Of a stretch of DNA of 64,000 nt, positions 20,986 to 29,639 are shown piece by piece. Origin of the DNA: Oasisia sp. SBJ-2009 (lineage: Eukaryota > Annelida > Polychaeta > Sabellida > Siboglinidae); assembly GCA_964017155.1 (NCBI GenBank), contig OZ024867.1:25163636-25227635 (forward strand), in the 5' to 3' direction. Below the pieces are notes generated by a model. It saw only the letters and a list, made by a program, of their open reading frames with translations. It was not told where the DNA came from and ran no database searches. Within the stretch, counting starts at the first letter, position 1; each line of letters begins with the position of its first letter. Position numbers and translations under genes: made by a program.

Positions 20986-22100
20986 GCGTGAACTCAGCCA
21001 GAGAGAATCCTGCACCTTCTACTGAAAGGATAAGCGACGTGGCGGCCTTGGCTCAGGCCTTCTCCGCGTCTGTTGGTGTTAATCGTTTACCGGCGCCAGA
21101 ACCATCAGTCTTTACTGGGGACCCGCTGCAGTACAATGACTGGAACATTTCCTTCAGAACCCTGGTCGAGGAACGGAACATACCTCAAGCAGATAAGATC
21201 CACTATCTGAAGAGGTACCTAGGCGGTGCAGCTAAGGAAGCAGTGAGCGGATACTTCCTTTTGCAAAGTGAATTTGCCTATGAAGAAGCAAGAGCGCTTC
21301 TCGAGGAAAGGTATGGCAACCAGTTCATTGTTACCGATGCCTTTCGGAACAAGTTGGATGCCTGGCCAAAGATTCCACCAAGAGATGGTAAAAGTCTGAG
21401 AAGATTCTCCGACTTTCTGAGGCAATGCAAAGTAGCGATCACGCAGATACCGGAGCTGGAAATCTTGAACGACAGTAGGGAGAATAAGAAGCTCCTCCAG
21501 AAGCTTCCTGACTGGGTGGTTAATCGCTGGAGCCGGATCGTGTCCATGTCGAGGAAGGAGAAAGGTAAATTCCCTTCTTTCGCGCAATTTGCTGACTTTA
21601 TTTCAGAAGAAGCAAGCTTTGCGTGCGACCCAGTCACATCATTTGAGTCGTTAAAGGGGATGATACAGAAGGATGGAAATGACCAGGATAAATCAACGCC
21701 AAGCGATAAGAAAGGGAGAGGCCCAGCAGCTAGAACCTTGGTGTCCGAGGTCCAAGACAAAGAAACTTGCTTCTTGTGCAAGAAGAGCAACCATGCATTG
21801 ACAGAATGTCGAATCTTCGGAGCTAAACCTGTTGAGGAGAAACAGGATTTCATTAGGAAGAACGGATTGTGCTTTGGTTGTCTTCAGCAGGGCCACATGT
21901 CGAAGGGTTGCCCTCAGAAAGGTACGTGCAAGATATGTCTGAAACAACATCCGACTAGTCTACACAGGGAACCAAGGACATCTAGCGATCCAAAGGAAAA
22001 TCGAGAGAAAGTAGAGAAACTACGGAAAACAGAAAACCATGATAGACCTGAGAGCAATAAAGGGAACGAGAACGAAGCCTTCTGTAGGAGGGTGTACTAA
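20982..22100 (+). CDS. BEL/Pao gag core with zinc knuckles
   Basis: A 372-codon ORF continuing gag. The region around FTGDPLQYNDWNISFRTLVE (about residues 45-65) matches the DUF1759 gag-like domain of BEL/Pao elements. Near the C-terminus are two CX2CX4HX4C knuckles (CFLCKKSNHALTEC at about residue 263, CFGCLQQGHMSKGC about 36 residues on) and a CX2CX3HX4H finger (CKICLKQHPTSLH), which bind the RNA genome. The frame ends at TAA 22098-22100, but pol continues in the same frame only 24 bp later. The stop therefore looks like a point mutation, or a read-through site, within an ancestral gag-pol ORF. Confidence 0.85.
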   Translation: MSVNSARENPAPSTERISDVAALAQAFSASVGVNRLPAPEPSVFTGDPLQYNDWNISFRTLVEERNIPQADKIHYLKRYLGGAAKEAVSGYFLLQSEFAYEEARALLEERYGNQFIVTDAFRNKLDAWPKIPPRDGKSLRRFSDFLRQCKVAITQIPELEILNDSRENKKLLQKLPDWVVNRWSRIVSMSRKEKGKFPSFAQFADFISEEASFACDPVTSFESLKGMIQKDGNDQDKSTPSDKKGRGPAARTLVSEVQDKETCFLCKKSNHALTECRIFGAKPVEEKQDFIRKNGLCFGCLQQGHMSKGCPQKGTCKICLKQHPTSLHREPRTSSDPKENREKVEKLRKTENHDRPESNKGNENEAFCRRVY

Positions 22101-22124
22101 GGAAAGAATGAATGTGCCTCATCG

Positions 22125-25121
22125 ATGATCGTTCCAGTGTGGGTCGCGACCCAGAACAGTCCAGAGACGGAGCGGCTGGTGTATGCTTTGCTGGATACTC
22201 AGTCTGATACTACCTTCATTTTAGACCAGACAGCAGAGATCCTTAACGCTCACTCTGAAGATGTCGTTTTGAAGCTGACAACGATGACTTCGAGAGACGA
22301 ACTCATCCATTGTAAAAGATACAACGACATCACCGTTAGAGGTTTCTATTCAGATCTTACGATCCCCTTGCCTACTGTTTACAGTCGCAGTTTCATACCT
22401 GTAAACAGGTCACACATCCCTACAGCGGAGACAGCCAACAACTGGCCACACTTGCAAAGTTTGGCGCACGAGATACCACCAGTGCAAGATTGTGAGATAG
22501 GTTTGTTGATCGGGTACAATTGCCCACAGGCTCTGGCCCCCCGAAGTTGTATCACTGGAAAAGACAACCAACCATTTGCGATAGAGACCGACTTAGGCTG
22601 GAGCGTTGTTAGTTGCACTGCCACCTGTGAAGACTCAGGTGATGCAATAGGACTCTCGCATAAAGTCATTACTACCAAAGTACCAAAAGAGTTACGGCTC
22701 TCGGAAGAAGCGTTTGATGTTCCTGAAGGGAACCTTCTTGTACCCCAAGAGGTCTGTTTTGTTTATCAGACTAAGATCAAGGAAGTTATGAATCCTAGTA
22801 GAGTGCTAGAAATGTTTGAGCAGGATTTTAATGAACAAGGCTCAAATACAGCTTCCTTCTCTCAAGAAGACAGACGGTTCTTAACCAAGGTGAAGAAAGG
22901 CATTCATCAAAGAGAAGATGGTCACTACGAGATGCCACTTCCTTTCAAGGAAGAGAGACCCTTAATGCCGAACAACATGGCGTCAGCAACGCAACGGCTA
23001 AATCAACTGAAGCGTCGTCTTGCGGCCAATAAGAAGTATCGTGACGATTATACACGCTTCATGGGAGAAGTGATAGAGAAGGGAGATGCGGAGAAAGTTC
23101 CCGAGTCGGAGTTGGAGAAGAAAACAGTGTGGTATATTCCACATCACGGAGTCTACCACCCCCAAAAACCAGACAAGATCCGTGTGGTATTCGAATGCTC
23201 TGCTAAGTTCAAGGGAACCTCCCTAAATGACCATTTACTGAGTGGACCAGACCTTACGAATACTCTAACTGGAGTACTTTGTAGGTTCAGACAAGAACAC
23301 ATCGCCTTTATGTGTGACGTGGAGCGCATGTTCCATCAGTTTCACGTGGACCCGGAGGATCGGGATTACCTTAGATTCCTCTGGTGGGAAAACGGGAACC
23401 TAGATTCCCAGCCTGTGGAATACCGCATGAACGTCCACCTGTTTGGGGCTGCCTCGTCCCCAGGATGCGCAAACTTTGGCTTGAAGTATATCGCATCAGA
23501 AAACGAAGGCAAGTTTGGGACAGGAGCTGCCGACTTCGTCAGGCGGAATTTCTACGTTGACGACGGCCTAAAGAGCGTAGACGCAATACCTCAAGCTGTG
23601 GAACTTGTAAAGAATGCAATAGAAATGTGCTCCGAAGGAGGTCTAAGACTTCACAAATTCGTATCAAACAACCGAGAGCTGATTGAGTCTATTCCTCACT
23701 CTGAAAGAGCTAAGGACGTTGAGAATCTTGATCTTACATTTGAAGACTTGCCTGTTGAGAGGGCACTCGGGATCCAGTGGTGCATCCAGTCAGATGAATT
23801 CAACTTCAGAATTACATTGAAGGACCGTCCCCTGACACGGCGGGGAGTCCTGTCAACCGTTGCATCATTGTTTGACCCTCTCGGATTCCTCGCACCATTC
23901 GTGCTGAGAGGTAAACAGATTCTGCAGCAAATGTGCAGAGGCGGAGTAGATTGGGATGACCCGCTGTCCGAAGAGTTGCAACAGAAATGGGAACGCTGGA
24001 GACAGGAACTCCCTGACCTCGCCAGTATCAGAGTTGCAAGATGTTTCAAACCAGAAGGGTTTGGCAAGGTGCAGACTCAAGAATTGCACCACTTTTCCGA
24101 CGCCAGCACTACGGGATACGAACAGTGTTCATACCTAGGGCTAATGGATGAGAATGGAAACGTACACTGTTCCCTTGTCATGGGCAAAGCGAGATTGACA
24201 CCAAGGCAGATTGTCACCATCCCAAGACTTGAGTTGACTGCAGCTGTAGTTTCTCTCAGAGTGAGCACCATGCTGCAGGAGGAACTAGATGTTAGTGAAA
24301 TTCAGGAGTTCTTCTGGACAGACTCTAAGGTAGTACTCGGCTACATCAACAACGATGCAAGACGATTCCATGTGTTTGTGGCTAATCGTGTACAGCAGAT
24401 CCGTCAGGTAACGAAACCTAAACAGTGGAAATATGTCAAGTCTGAAGATAACCCTGCAGACCACGCATCCAGAGGTTTGAGTGCAGCAGATTTAATGACA
24501 TCAAACTGGTTCCCTGGGCCGACCTTCCTGTGGGAAAAAGACATCCTCATGAGCGAAAAGGTCGAAGAACTGCTACCGAATGACCCTGAGGTCAAAGCAG
24601 TGGAAGTCCACATGGCAGAGACTACAGACAAGGTCTCTTTGCTAGATCGGATAGATCGCTTCTCTGACTGGAGCAGAGCGACTAAAGCTATCGCAGTAGT
24701 ACTGCGCGCCATTACAAGGAAAAGAACCAACGACAAAACACCACAGAAGAGCATGACATCCCCGGATGAAAGACAGAAGGCACAACTTGTCATATTACAG
24801 TTGCTGCAACGCGAACTCTTTCCAAGAGAGATGGAACTTCTCAAGGACAGCTCCTTAGAGGCGAAGAAAGGAGTTGTTGAGTCTAGCCGACTACGCAGAC
24901 TAGACCCCTTCATAGATGAAGAAGGAACACTACGAGTAGGAGGAAGACTGAAATATTCTTCGCTACTCTACGGCGTCAAACATCCCGTTATCCTTCCAAG
25001 GAAGAGTCATGTGACGACCCTAATCATAAAGCACTTTCATGAGAAAGTGAAACATCAAGGAAAGGGAATCACTATGAATGAGATCAGATCCAATGGATTT
25101 TGGATCGTGGGCTGTGGTTAA
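22125..25121 (+). CDS. BEL/Pao pol: protease, reverse transcriptase, RNase H, integrase start
   Basis: 998 codons in the same frame as gag. The aspartic protease motif is LLDTQSDTTFI (Asp at about residue 24; DTQS in place of DTG/DSG, as in some BEL lineages). The RT region includes CDVERMFHQFHV and the catalytic YVDD at about residues 477-480. RNase H follows with HHFSDAS, RLELTAAV and FWTDSKVV supplying its acidic residues. The C-terminus enters the integrase zinc-binding region (HFHEKVKHQG) and stops at TAA 25119-25121, where two small indels shift the frame for about 30 nt, removing the cysteine half of the HHCC finger. This copy is therefore probably inactive. Confidence 0.88.
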   Translation: MIVPVWVATQNSPETERLVYALLDTQSDTTFILDQTAEILNAHSEDVVLKLTTMTSRDELIHCKRYNDITVRGFYSDLTIPLPTVYSRSFIPVNRSHIPTAETANNWPHLQSLAHEIPPVQDCEIGLLIGYNCPQALAPRSCITGKDNQPFAIETDLGWSVVSCTATCEDSGDAIGLSHKVITTKVPKELRLSEEAFDVPEGNLLVPQEVCFVYQTKIKEVMNPSRVLEMFEQDFNEQGSNTASFSQEDRRFLTKVKKGIHQREDGHYEMPLPFKEERPLMPNNMASATQRLNQLKRRLAANKKYRDDYTRFMGEVIEKGDAEKVPESELEKKTVWYIPHHGVYHPQKPDKIRVVFECSAKFKGTSLNDHLLSGPDLTNTLTGVLCRFRQEHIAFMCDVERMFHQFHVDPEDRDYLRFLWWENGNLDSQPVEYRMNVHLFGAASSPGCANFGLKYIASENEGKFGTGAADFVRRNFYVDDGLKSVDAIPQAVELVKNAIEMCSEGGLRLHKFVSNNRELIESIPHSERAKDVENLDLTFEDLPVERALGIQWCIQSDEFNFRITLKDRPLTRRGVLSTVASLFDPLGFLAPFVLRGKQILQQMCRGGVDWDDPLSEELQQKWERWRQELPDLASIRVARCFKPEGFGKVQTQELHHFSDASTTGYEQCSYLGLMDENGNVHCSLVMGKARLTPRQIVTIPRLELTAAVVSLRVSTMLQEELDVSEIQEFFWTDSKVVLGYINNDARRFHVFVANRVQQIRQVTKPKQWKYVKSEDNPADHASRGLSAADLMTSNWFPGPTFLWEKDILMSEKVEELLPNDPEVKAVEVHMAETTDKVSLLDRIDRFSDWSRATKAIAVVLRAITRKRTNDKTPQKSMTSPDERQKAQLVILQLLQRELFPREMELLKDSSLEAKKGVVESSRLRRLDPFIDEEGTLRVGGRLKYSSLLYGVKHPVILPRKSHVTTLIIKHFHEKVKHQGKGITMNEIRSNGFWIVGCG

Positions 25122-25148
25122 GCAGTATCCTCGCACATCTTTCAGAGT

Positions 25149-26177
25149 GTGACTTGCAGACGACTGCACAGCAGCACATCAGAGCAGAAGATGGCAAATT
25201 TGCCTGAGGACAGGACAGAACCTTCCCCCCCGTTCACTTACAGTGGAGTGGATTGCCTTGGTCCGTTCTACACCAGAGACGGTCGCAAGGAGCATAAGCG
25301 GTATGGCCTCCTGTTCACATGCATGGCATCCCGAGCCGTCCACATAGAAATACTGGAGGATATGACAACAGATGCGTTCATAAACGCTCTTTGTTGCTTC
25401 ATAGCACTGCGGGGAGCAGTGAAGCAGTTAAGATCAGACCAAGGGAGCAATTTCGTCGGCGCTCAACATGAGCTGAAGAATGCACTCAATGAAGTAAAAA
25501 ACGAAAGGATAAAGGCCTATCTCGCGGAGCAAGGATGCGACTTTTTGATGAACGTGCCCCATGCTAGTCACATGGGCGGTGTCTGGGAGAGACAAATAAG
25601 AACCATCAGGAACGTTCTTAATACCATCTTGCACCAGTTTGCTGGAAGACTTGATAGCGCATCGCTGCGCACCTTCTTCTACGAAGCGATGGCGATAGTG
25701 AATGGCAGACCACTGACGGTCGAGAATCTAGGCGACCCTTGCGGACCGGAGCCACTCACGCCGAATCATCTGTTAACGATGAAGTCCAAGGTAATTCTTC
25801 CCCCTCTGGGAGACTTCGTTAAGGAAGACGTCTACGCCAGAAAGCAGTGGCGACAAGTACAGTACCTCTCAAATGAATTTTGGGCAAGATGGAGAAAGGA
25901 GTATCTGGTGAATCTCCAGGTCAGACAAAAGTGGAACAACAGCAGAAGAAACTTGAAGGTTGAGGACGTAGTTCTCATCAAGGACGCAGAACTGACACGT
26001 GGCCAGTGGAGATTGGGCCAGGTGGTCGAAGTCTACCCAGACAAGGACCAACTTGTGCGCAAGGTCAGACTGCGCGTGGGAGACCCCACTCTGGACAAGC
26101 TGGGCAGACGCGTTGCAAAGGTCACCTACGTGGAAAGACCTATCCAAAAACTTGTACTGTTGTTGGAGAGCGATTAG
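25149..26177 (+). CDS. BEL/Pao integrase core and C-terminal domain
   Basis: 342 codons resuming the pol frame after the lesion. The integrase D,D,E triad is visible: Asp35 in YSGVDCLGPF, Asp97 in LRSDQGSNF and Glu147 in GGVWERQI. The C-terminal part (LTPNHLLTMKS, then ARWRKEYL, then DVVLIKDAELTRGQWRLGQV) matches the DUF5641-type domain at the end of BEL/Pao integrases. The core is intact by eye. Inactivation, if any, comes from the upstream finger lesion. Confidence 0.88.
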   Translation: MTCRRLHSSTSEQKMANLPEDRTEPSPPFTYSGVDCLGPFYTRDGRKEHKRYGLLFTCMASRAVHIEILEDMTTDAFINALCCFIALRGAVKQLRSDQGSNFVGAQHELKNALNEVKNERIKAYLAEQGCDFLMNVPHASHMGGVWERQIRTIRNVLNTILHQFAGRLDSASLRTFFYEAMAIVNGRPLTVENLGDPCGPEPLTPNHLLTMKSKVILPPLGDFVKEDVYARKQWRQVQYLSNEFWARWRKEYLVNLQVRQKWNNSRRNLKVEDVVLIKDAELTRGQWRLGQVVEVYPDKDQLVRKVRLRVGDPTLDKLGRRVAKVTYVERPIQKLVLLLESD

Positions 26178-26232
26178 CTCGAAACTTTAAAGGTACTCGA
26201 GAACGTTCTAAAGTCTCTAGACCTAACTGTAG

Positions 26233-26966
26233 TGTCACACAGTTCCTTTGTTGGTGACTGTTTCTTCTCATTACTGTAAATGGAGTGTCAAACAGTTCCT
26301 TTGTTGGTGACTGTTTCTTCTCATTACTGTAAATGGAGTGTCACACAGTTCCTTTGTTGGTGACTGTTTCTTCTCATTAGTGTAAATGGAGTGTCAAACA
26401 GTTCCTTTGTTGGTGACTGTTTCTTCTCATTACTGTAAATGGAGTGTCACACAGTTCCTTTGTTGGTGACTGTTTCTTCTCATTAGTGTAAATGGAGTGT
26501 CAAACAGTTCCTTTGTTGGTGACTGTTTCTTCTCATTAGTGTAAATGGAGTGTCAAACAGTTCCTTTGTTGGTGACTGTTTCTTCTCATTAGTGTAAATG
26601 GAGTGTCAAACAGTTCCTTTGTTGGTGACTGTTTCTTCTCATTAGTGTAAATGGAGTGTCAAACAGTTCCTTTGTTGGTGACTGTTTCTTCTCATTAGTG
26701 TAAATGGAGTGTCAAACAGTTCCTTTGTTGGTGACTGTTTCTTCTCATTAGTGTAAATGGAGTGTCAAACAGTTCCTTTGTTGGTGACTGTTTCTTCTCA
26801 TTAGTGTAAATGGAGTGTCAAACAGTTCCTTTGTTGGTGACTGTTTCTTCTCATTAGTGTAAATGGAGTGTCAAACAGTTCCTTTGTTGGTGACTGTTTC
26901 TTCTCATTACTGTAAATGGAGTGTCAAACAGTTCCTTTGTTGGTGACTGTTTCTTCTCATTAGCGT
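26233..26966 (+). repeat. 53-bp minisatellite inside BEL/Pao 3' UTR, about 14 copies
   Basis: The unit contains CAGTTCCTTTGTTGGTGACT and GTTTCTTCTCATTA. Copies differ mainly at CACACAG/CAAACAG and TTACTG/TTAGTG. It lies between the pol stop (26177) and the polypurine tract, so it belongs to the element, which must have carried or expanded it. Confidence 0.95.
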
Positions 26967-26994
26967 AAAATTACCTTGTAATTTTAGCGGGGAG

Positions 26995-27508
26995 TGTAGC
27001 GATCGCCGAAATGGGCGATAATATAGAATTTAACGTTCCGATGCCAATAAGGTCTAGATGTTTAGTTTACTCATTCTGTAGACACCTTCTAAAAAGTGAA
27101 AAGGGCCATTCAGAGCAAAAGCATAACAGATAATATTAACTCAGGACCCATGTAAGACCACAACGAGGTATGTATCTACTTGGATGCACCCGCCACAATT
27201 GTGTGTGTAGTGAATTATATTGTTGTATCTTAACAATGTTGTATGTAAAGGTTAACCGAAAGTTTCTGTGGAGATCACCCACCCACGTGGGCCTGGAGTG
27301 GTCCTGTAATTAAACTAATTGATTCTTGTTTAAGTATGAACTGATTTATCGTATTTTTAAACTAGTCATTAAGACACAAACCTTGTCTTTTTACAGTTTC
27401 ACTGTGTCACCAGCGTAACAACATTCCATGCACGCAAAAATAAACATCAGTATATCAAGAAACATCTATGGTCGTCATTCAATCAATATAATGGGTCACG
27501 GAGTTACA
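26995..27508 (+). repeat. BEL/Pao 3' LTR (full length)
   Basis: 514 bp, TGTAGCGATCGCC to GGAGTTACA. It contains a roughly 229-bp segment (27168-27396) absent from the 5' LTR. The segment has intron-like borders: GAG|GTATGT at its start and a pyrimidine tract ending TTTTTACAG at its end. AATAAA lies at 27439-27444. Confidence 0.92.
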
Positions 27509-27556
27509 GTCACCCCGCCTCGTGCTGACTACAAGGACATGAATGCTGACACGGAG
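27509..27556 (+). pseudogene. SAP-domain protein, exon 2 (3' piece after BEL insertion)
   Basis: After the duplicated GTCAC, the reading frame interrupted at 19876 resumes as TPPRADYKDMNADTE and ends at a donor GGAG|GTGTGT. The two exon pieces together give 118 bp with one copy of the target site, completing the Arg codon from exon 1 and leaving in phase 0. No further SAP-gene exon is recognised downstream; a LINE fragment starts about 45 bp into the following intron. Confidence 0.78.
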
Positions 27557-27599
27557 GTGTGTATTTGTCGCACACATTTCCTGCAATCCATTGAACCAT

Positions 27600-29195
27600 T
27601 CATTTTACCATGTTCTGATTTACTGAGTTACAACTACCCCATCCTTCACGAAGAAGTGGAAGCAGCGGTAAAATCGCTCAAGAAGGGGAAGTCAGCAGGA
27701 GCGGACAACGTCCCAGCAGAGCTGGTGCAGGCACGGGGAGAAGCCATGATAAGCGCCCTACTGACTATCTGCAACAAGATCTGGCAGACAGGGGAGTGGC
27801 CCACGCCGTGGACCGAATCTCTCATCATCACCCTCCCCAAGAAAGGCAACCTACAGCTATGCCAGAACTATCGTACCATCAGCCTCATCAGCCTCATCAG
27901 CCACCCGAGCAAAGTTATGCTGAACATCTTGTTGAACCGACTGAAGCCGCAAGCGGAAAAGATCATTGCCGAGGAATAAGCTGGCTTCAGACCAGGACGC
28001 AGCACAACAGAGCAGATCTTCAACCTTAGGGTACTGTGCGAGAAGTCCCTCCAACACCAGCAAGACCTCTATCATGTCTTCATTGACTTCAAGAAGGCAT
28101 TCGACAGGGTATGGCATGCAGCACTATGGGCTACCATGAAGCATTTCAACATCAATGCCAACCTGATCAGAATGATACAGAACCTCTATGACAAGGCCAG
28201 CAGCTCAGCCTACCTTAACAACAGCATAGGGGACTGGTTCAGAACCACCGTCGGAGTAAGACAAGGCTGTGTGCTGTCCCCCACCCTTTTCAACATCTTC
28301 TTGGAGAGAATTATGACTGACGCACTGAACGACCATGAAGGGACAGTCAGCATTGGTGGCAGAAATATCACAAACTTGGGTTTTTGACGACGACATAGAC
28401 GGCCTGGCAGCAAGGGAAGACGAGCTAGCTGACTTGGTGGAGCGCATTGATAAGACTTCTACAGCCATCGGCATGCAGATCAATGCAGAAAAGACCAAAT
28501 TGATGACCAACAACACCAATGGCTTCAGCACTGACATCAGGGTCAACGGCGAGAAAGTAGATTGCGTCAACCGATTCAAATATCTGGGAGCAATCATTAC
28601 AGATGAAGGATCTAAACCTGAAATTCTCGCCAGGATCGCCCAGGCCACAGCAGCACTCGCCAAACTCAAGACCATTTGGAATGACAGGAATATAGCGCTC
28701 AGCTCAAAGATCAGACTGATGCGCTCCCTAGTCATGTCCATATTCCTGTACGCCTGTGAGTTTTGGACATTAACAGCAGAAACCGAGAAAAGGATACAGG
28801 CCATGGAGATGAGATGCCTCAGAAAACTCCTCGGCATCACGTACAGAGAACACATCACCAACGAAGAGGTCCGAAACAGAACTCGGCAAGCCATTGGACC
28901 CCACGAAGACCTCCTGACCACAGTCAAACACCGAAAACTGAGATGGTACGGCCACATAACAAGATCAACAGGGCTTGCCAAGACGGTCATGCAAGGTACA
29001 GTCCAAGGAGGGGGAAGACGAGGCAGACAGAGAAAGATATGGGAAGGCAATATCCCGGAATGGATGGGCTTGACATTGGGCGCCGCCATGAGGAAAGCGG
29101 AGAGACGAGAGGAGTGGAGGGAGCTGGTTGCCAAGTCATCTGTGGTGCCCCAACGGTCCACTGCGACTATGGGATAGGCAAGGCAAGGCAAGGAG
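27600..29195 (+). pseudogene. 5'-truncated LINE, reverse transcriptase pseudogene
   Basis: A non-LTR retrotransposon fragment beginning just before the RT fingers (LKKGKSAGADNVPAELV). Other RT blocks are FIDFKKAFDRVWH, VGVRQGCVLSPTLFN and a degraded catalytic box: FADD reads FDDD at about 28383, after a frameshift. Downstream are INAEKTKLM, YLGAIITDEGS and a C-terminal block (LRWYGHITRS, then KTVMQGTVQGGGRRGRQRK) typical of a widespread invertebrate LINE group. There is an in-frame TAA at 27977-27979. The 3' end has short GGCAA tandem repeats (29176-29195), like the simple-repeat tails of RTE-type elements. Exact clade not assigned. Confidence 0.82.
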
Positions 29196-29632
29196 TTACT
29201 TTAATCAAGAAGTTTAACCGTTATTTTGTAGTTTTAGTTAAATATATTTATTTCAGACTGACCAGTTTGGAATTCACTCACACTGTAGATATACCTTTAT
29301 CCTGTTTATGGTTTTCCATCACTTACCCTACCCTAAATAACATTTGTGTCATCTAACAGATACCCATTTACACATGCACCTACCTACCTACTACCATTAG
29401 TATGCTCTTGTCGCAGTATTTGAAGCGGATGTAAGTTATATTTACTATTATTGTTAATAACCTGAATATAATTCATACAACAGTTCAATTTATATGTAAA
29501 TCATTCTTATGAATACTACAAGTTCCTAATATGTTTGTCATACCCAACTCTAAATAAAGATTGTGTTATCATATGTATTTATTATCTGTGTTTTATGAAG
29601 TAAAATTATGAGTTTTCATATTGCTACATCTG
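29196..29632. other. Intergenic/intronic gap
   Basis: AT-rich sequence between the LINE tail and the piggyBac-like remnant. Nothing recognisable. Confidence 0.5.
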
Positions 29633-29639
29633 TAGCAAT

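Larger units (their letters stand above)
19877..27508 (+). mobile_element. BEL/Pao LTR retrotransposon, near complete but with coding lesions
   Basis: A 7.6-kb element with TG...CA terminal repeats (19877-20149 and 26995-27508), a 5-bp target duplication GTCAC, gag with three CCHC/CCHH fingers, and pol in the order aspartic protease, reverse transcriptase, RNase H, integrase. That domain order plus the DUF1758/DUF1759-type regions identify BEL/Pao. A short purine tract AGCGGGGAG precedes the 3' repeat. Gag-pol is in one frame from 20982 to 26177 except for a TAA at 22098 and a roughly 30-nt frame-shifted patch with a stop at 25119. The few substitutions between the terminal repeats suggest recent insertion, yet the 5' repeat is 241 bp shorter. 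Confidence 0.92.

Noticed and set aside
27168..27396. Genuine host intron in the BEL 3' LTR
   Set aside because: Borders look like GT-AG, but LTR replication would equalise both LTRs, and the missing segment in the 5' LTR is off by one base from a clean splice. Kept as a finding, not annotated as an intron.
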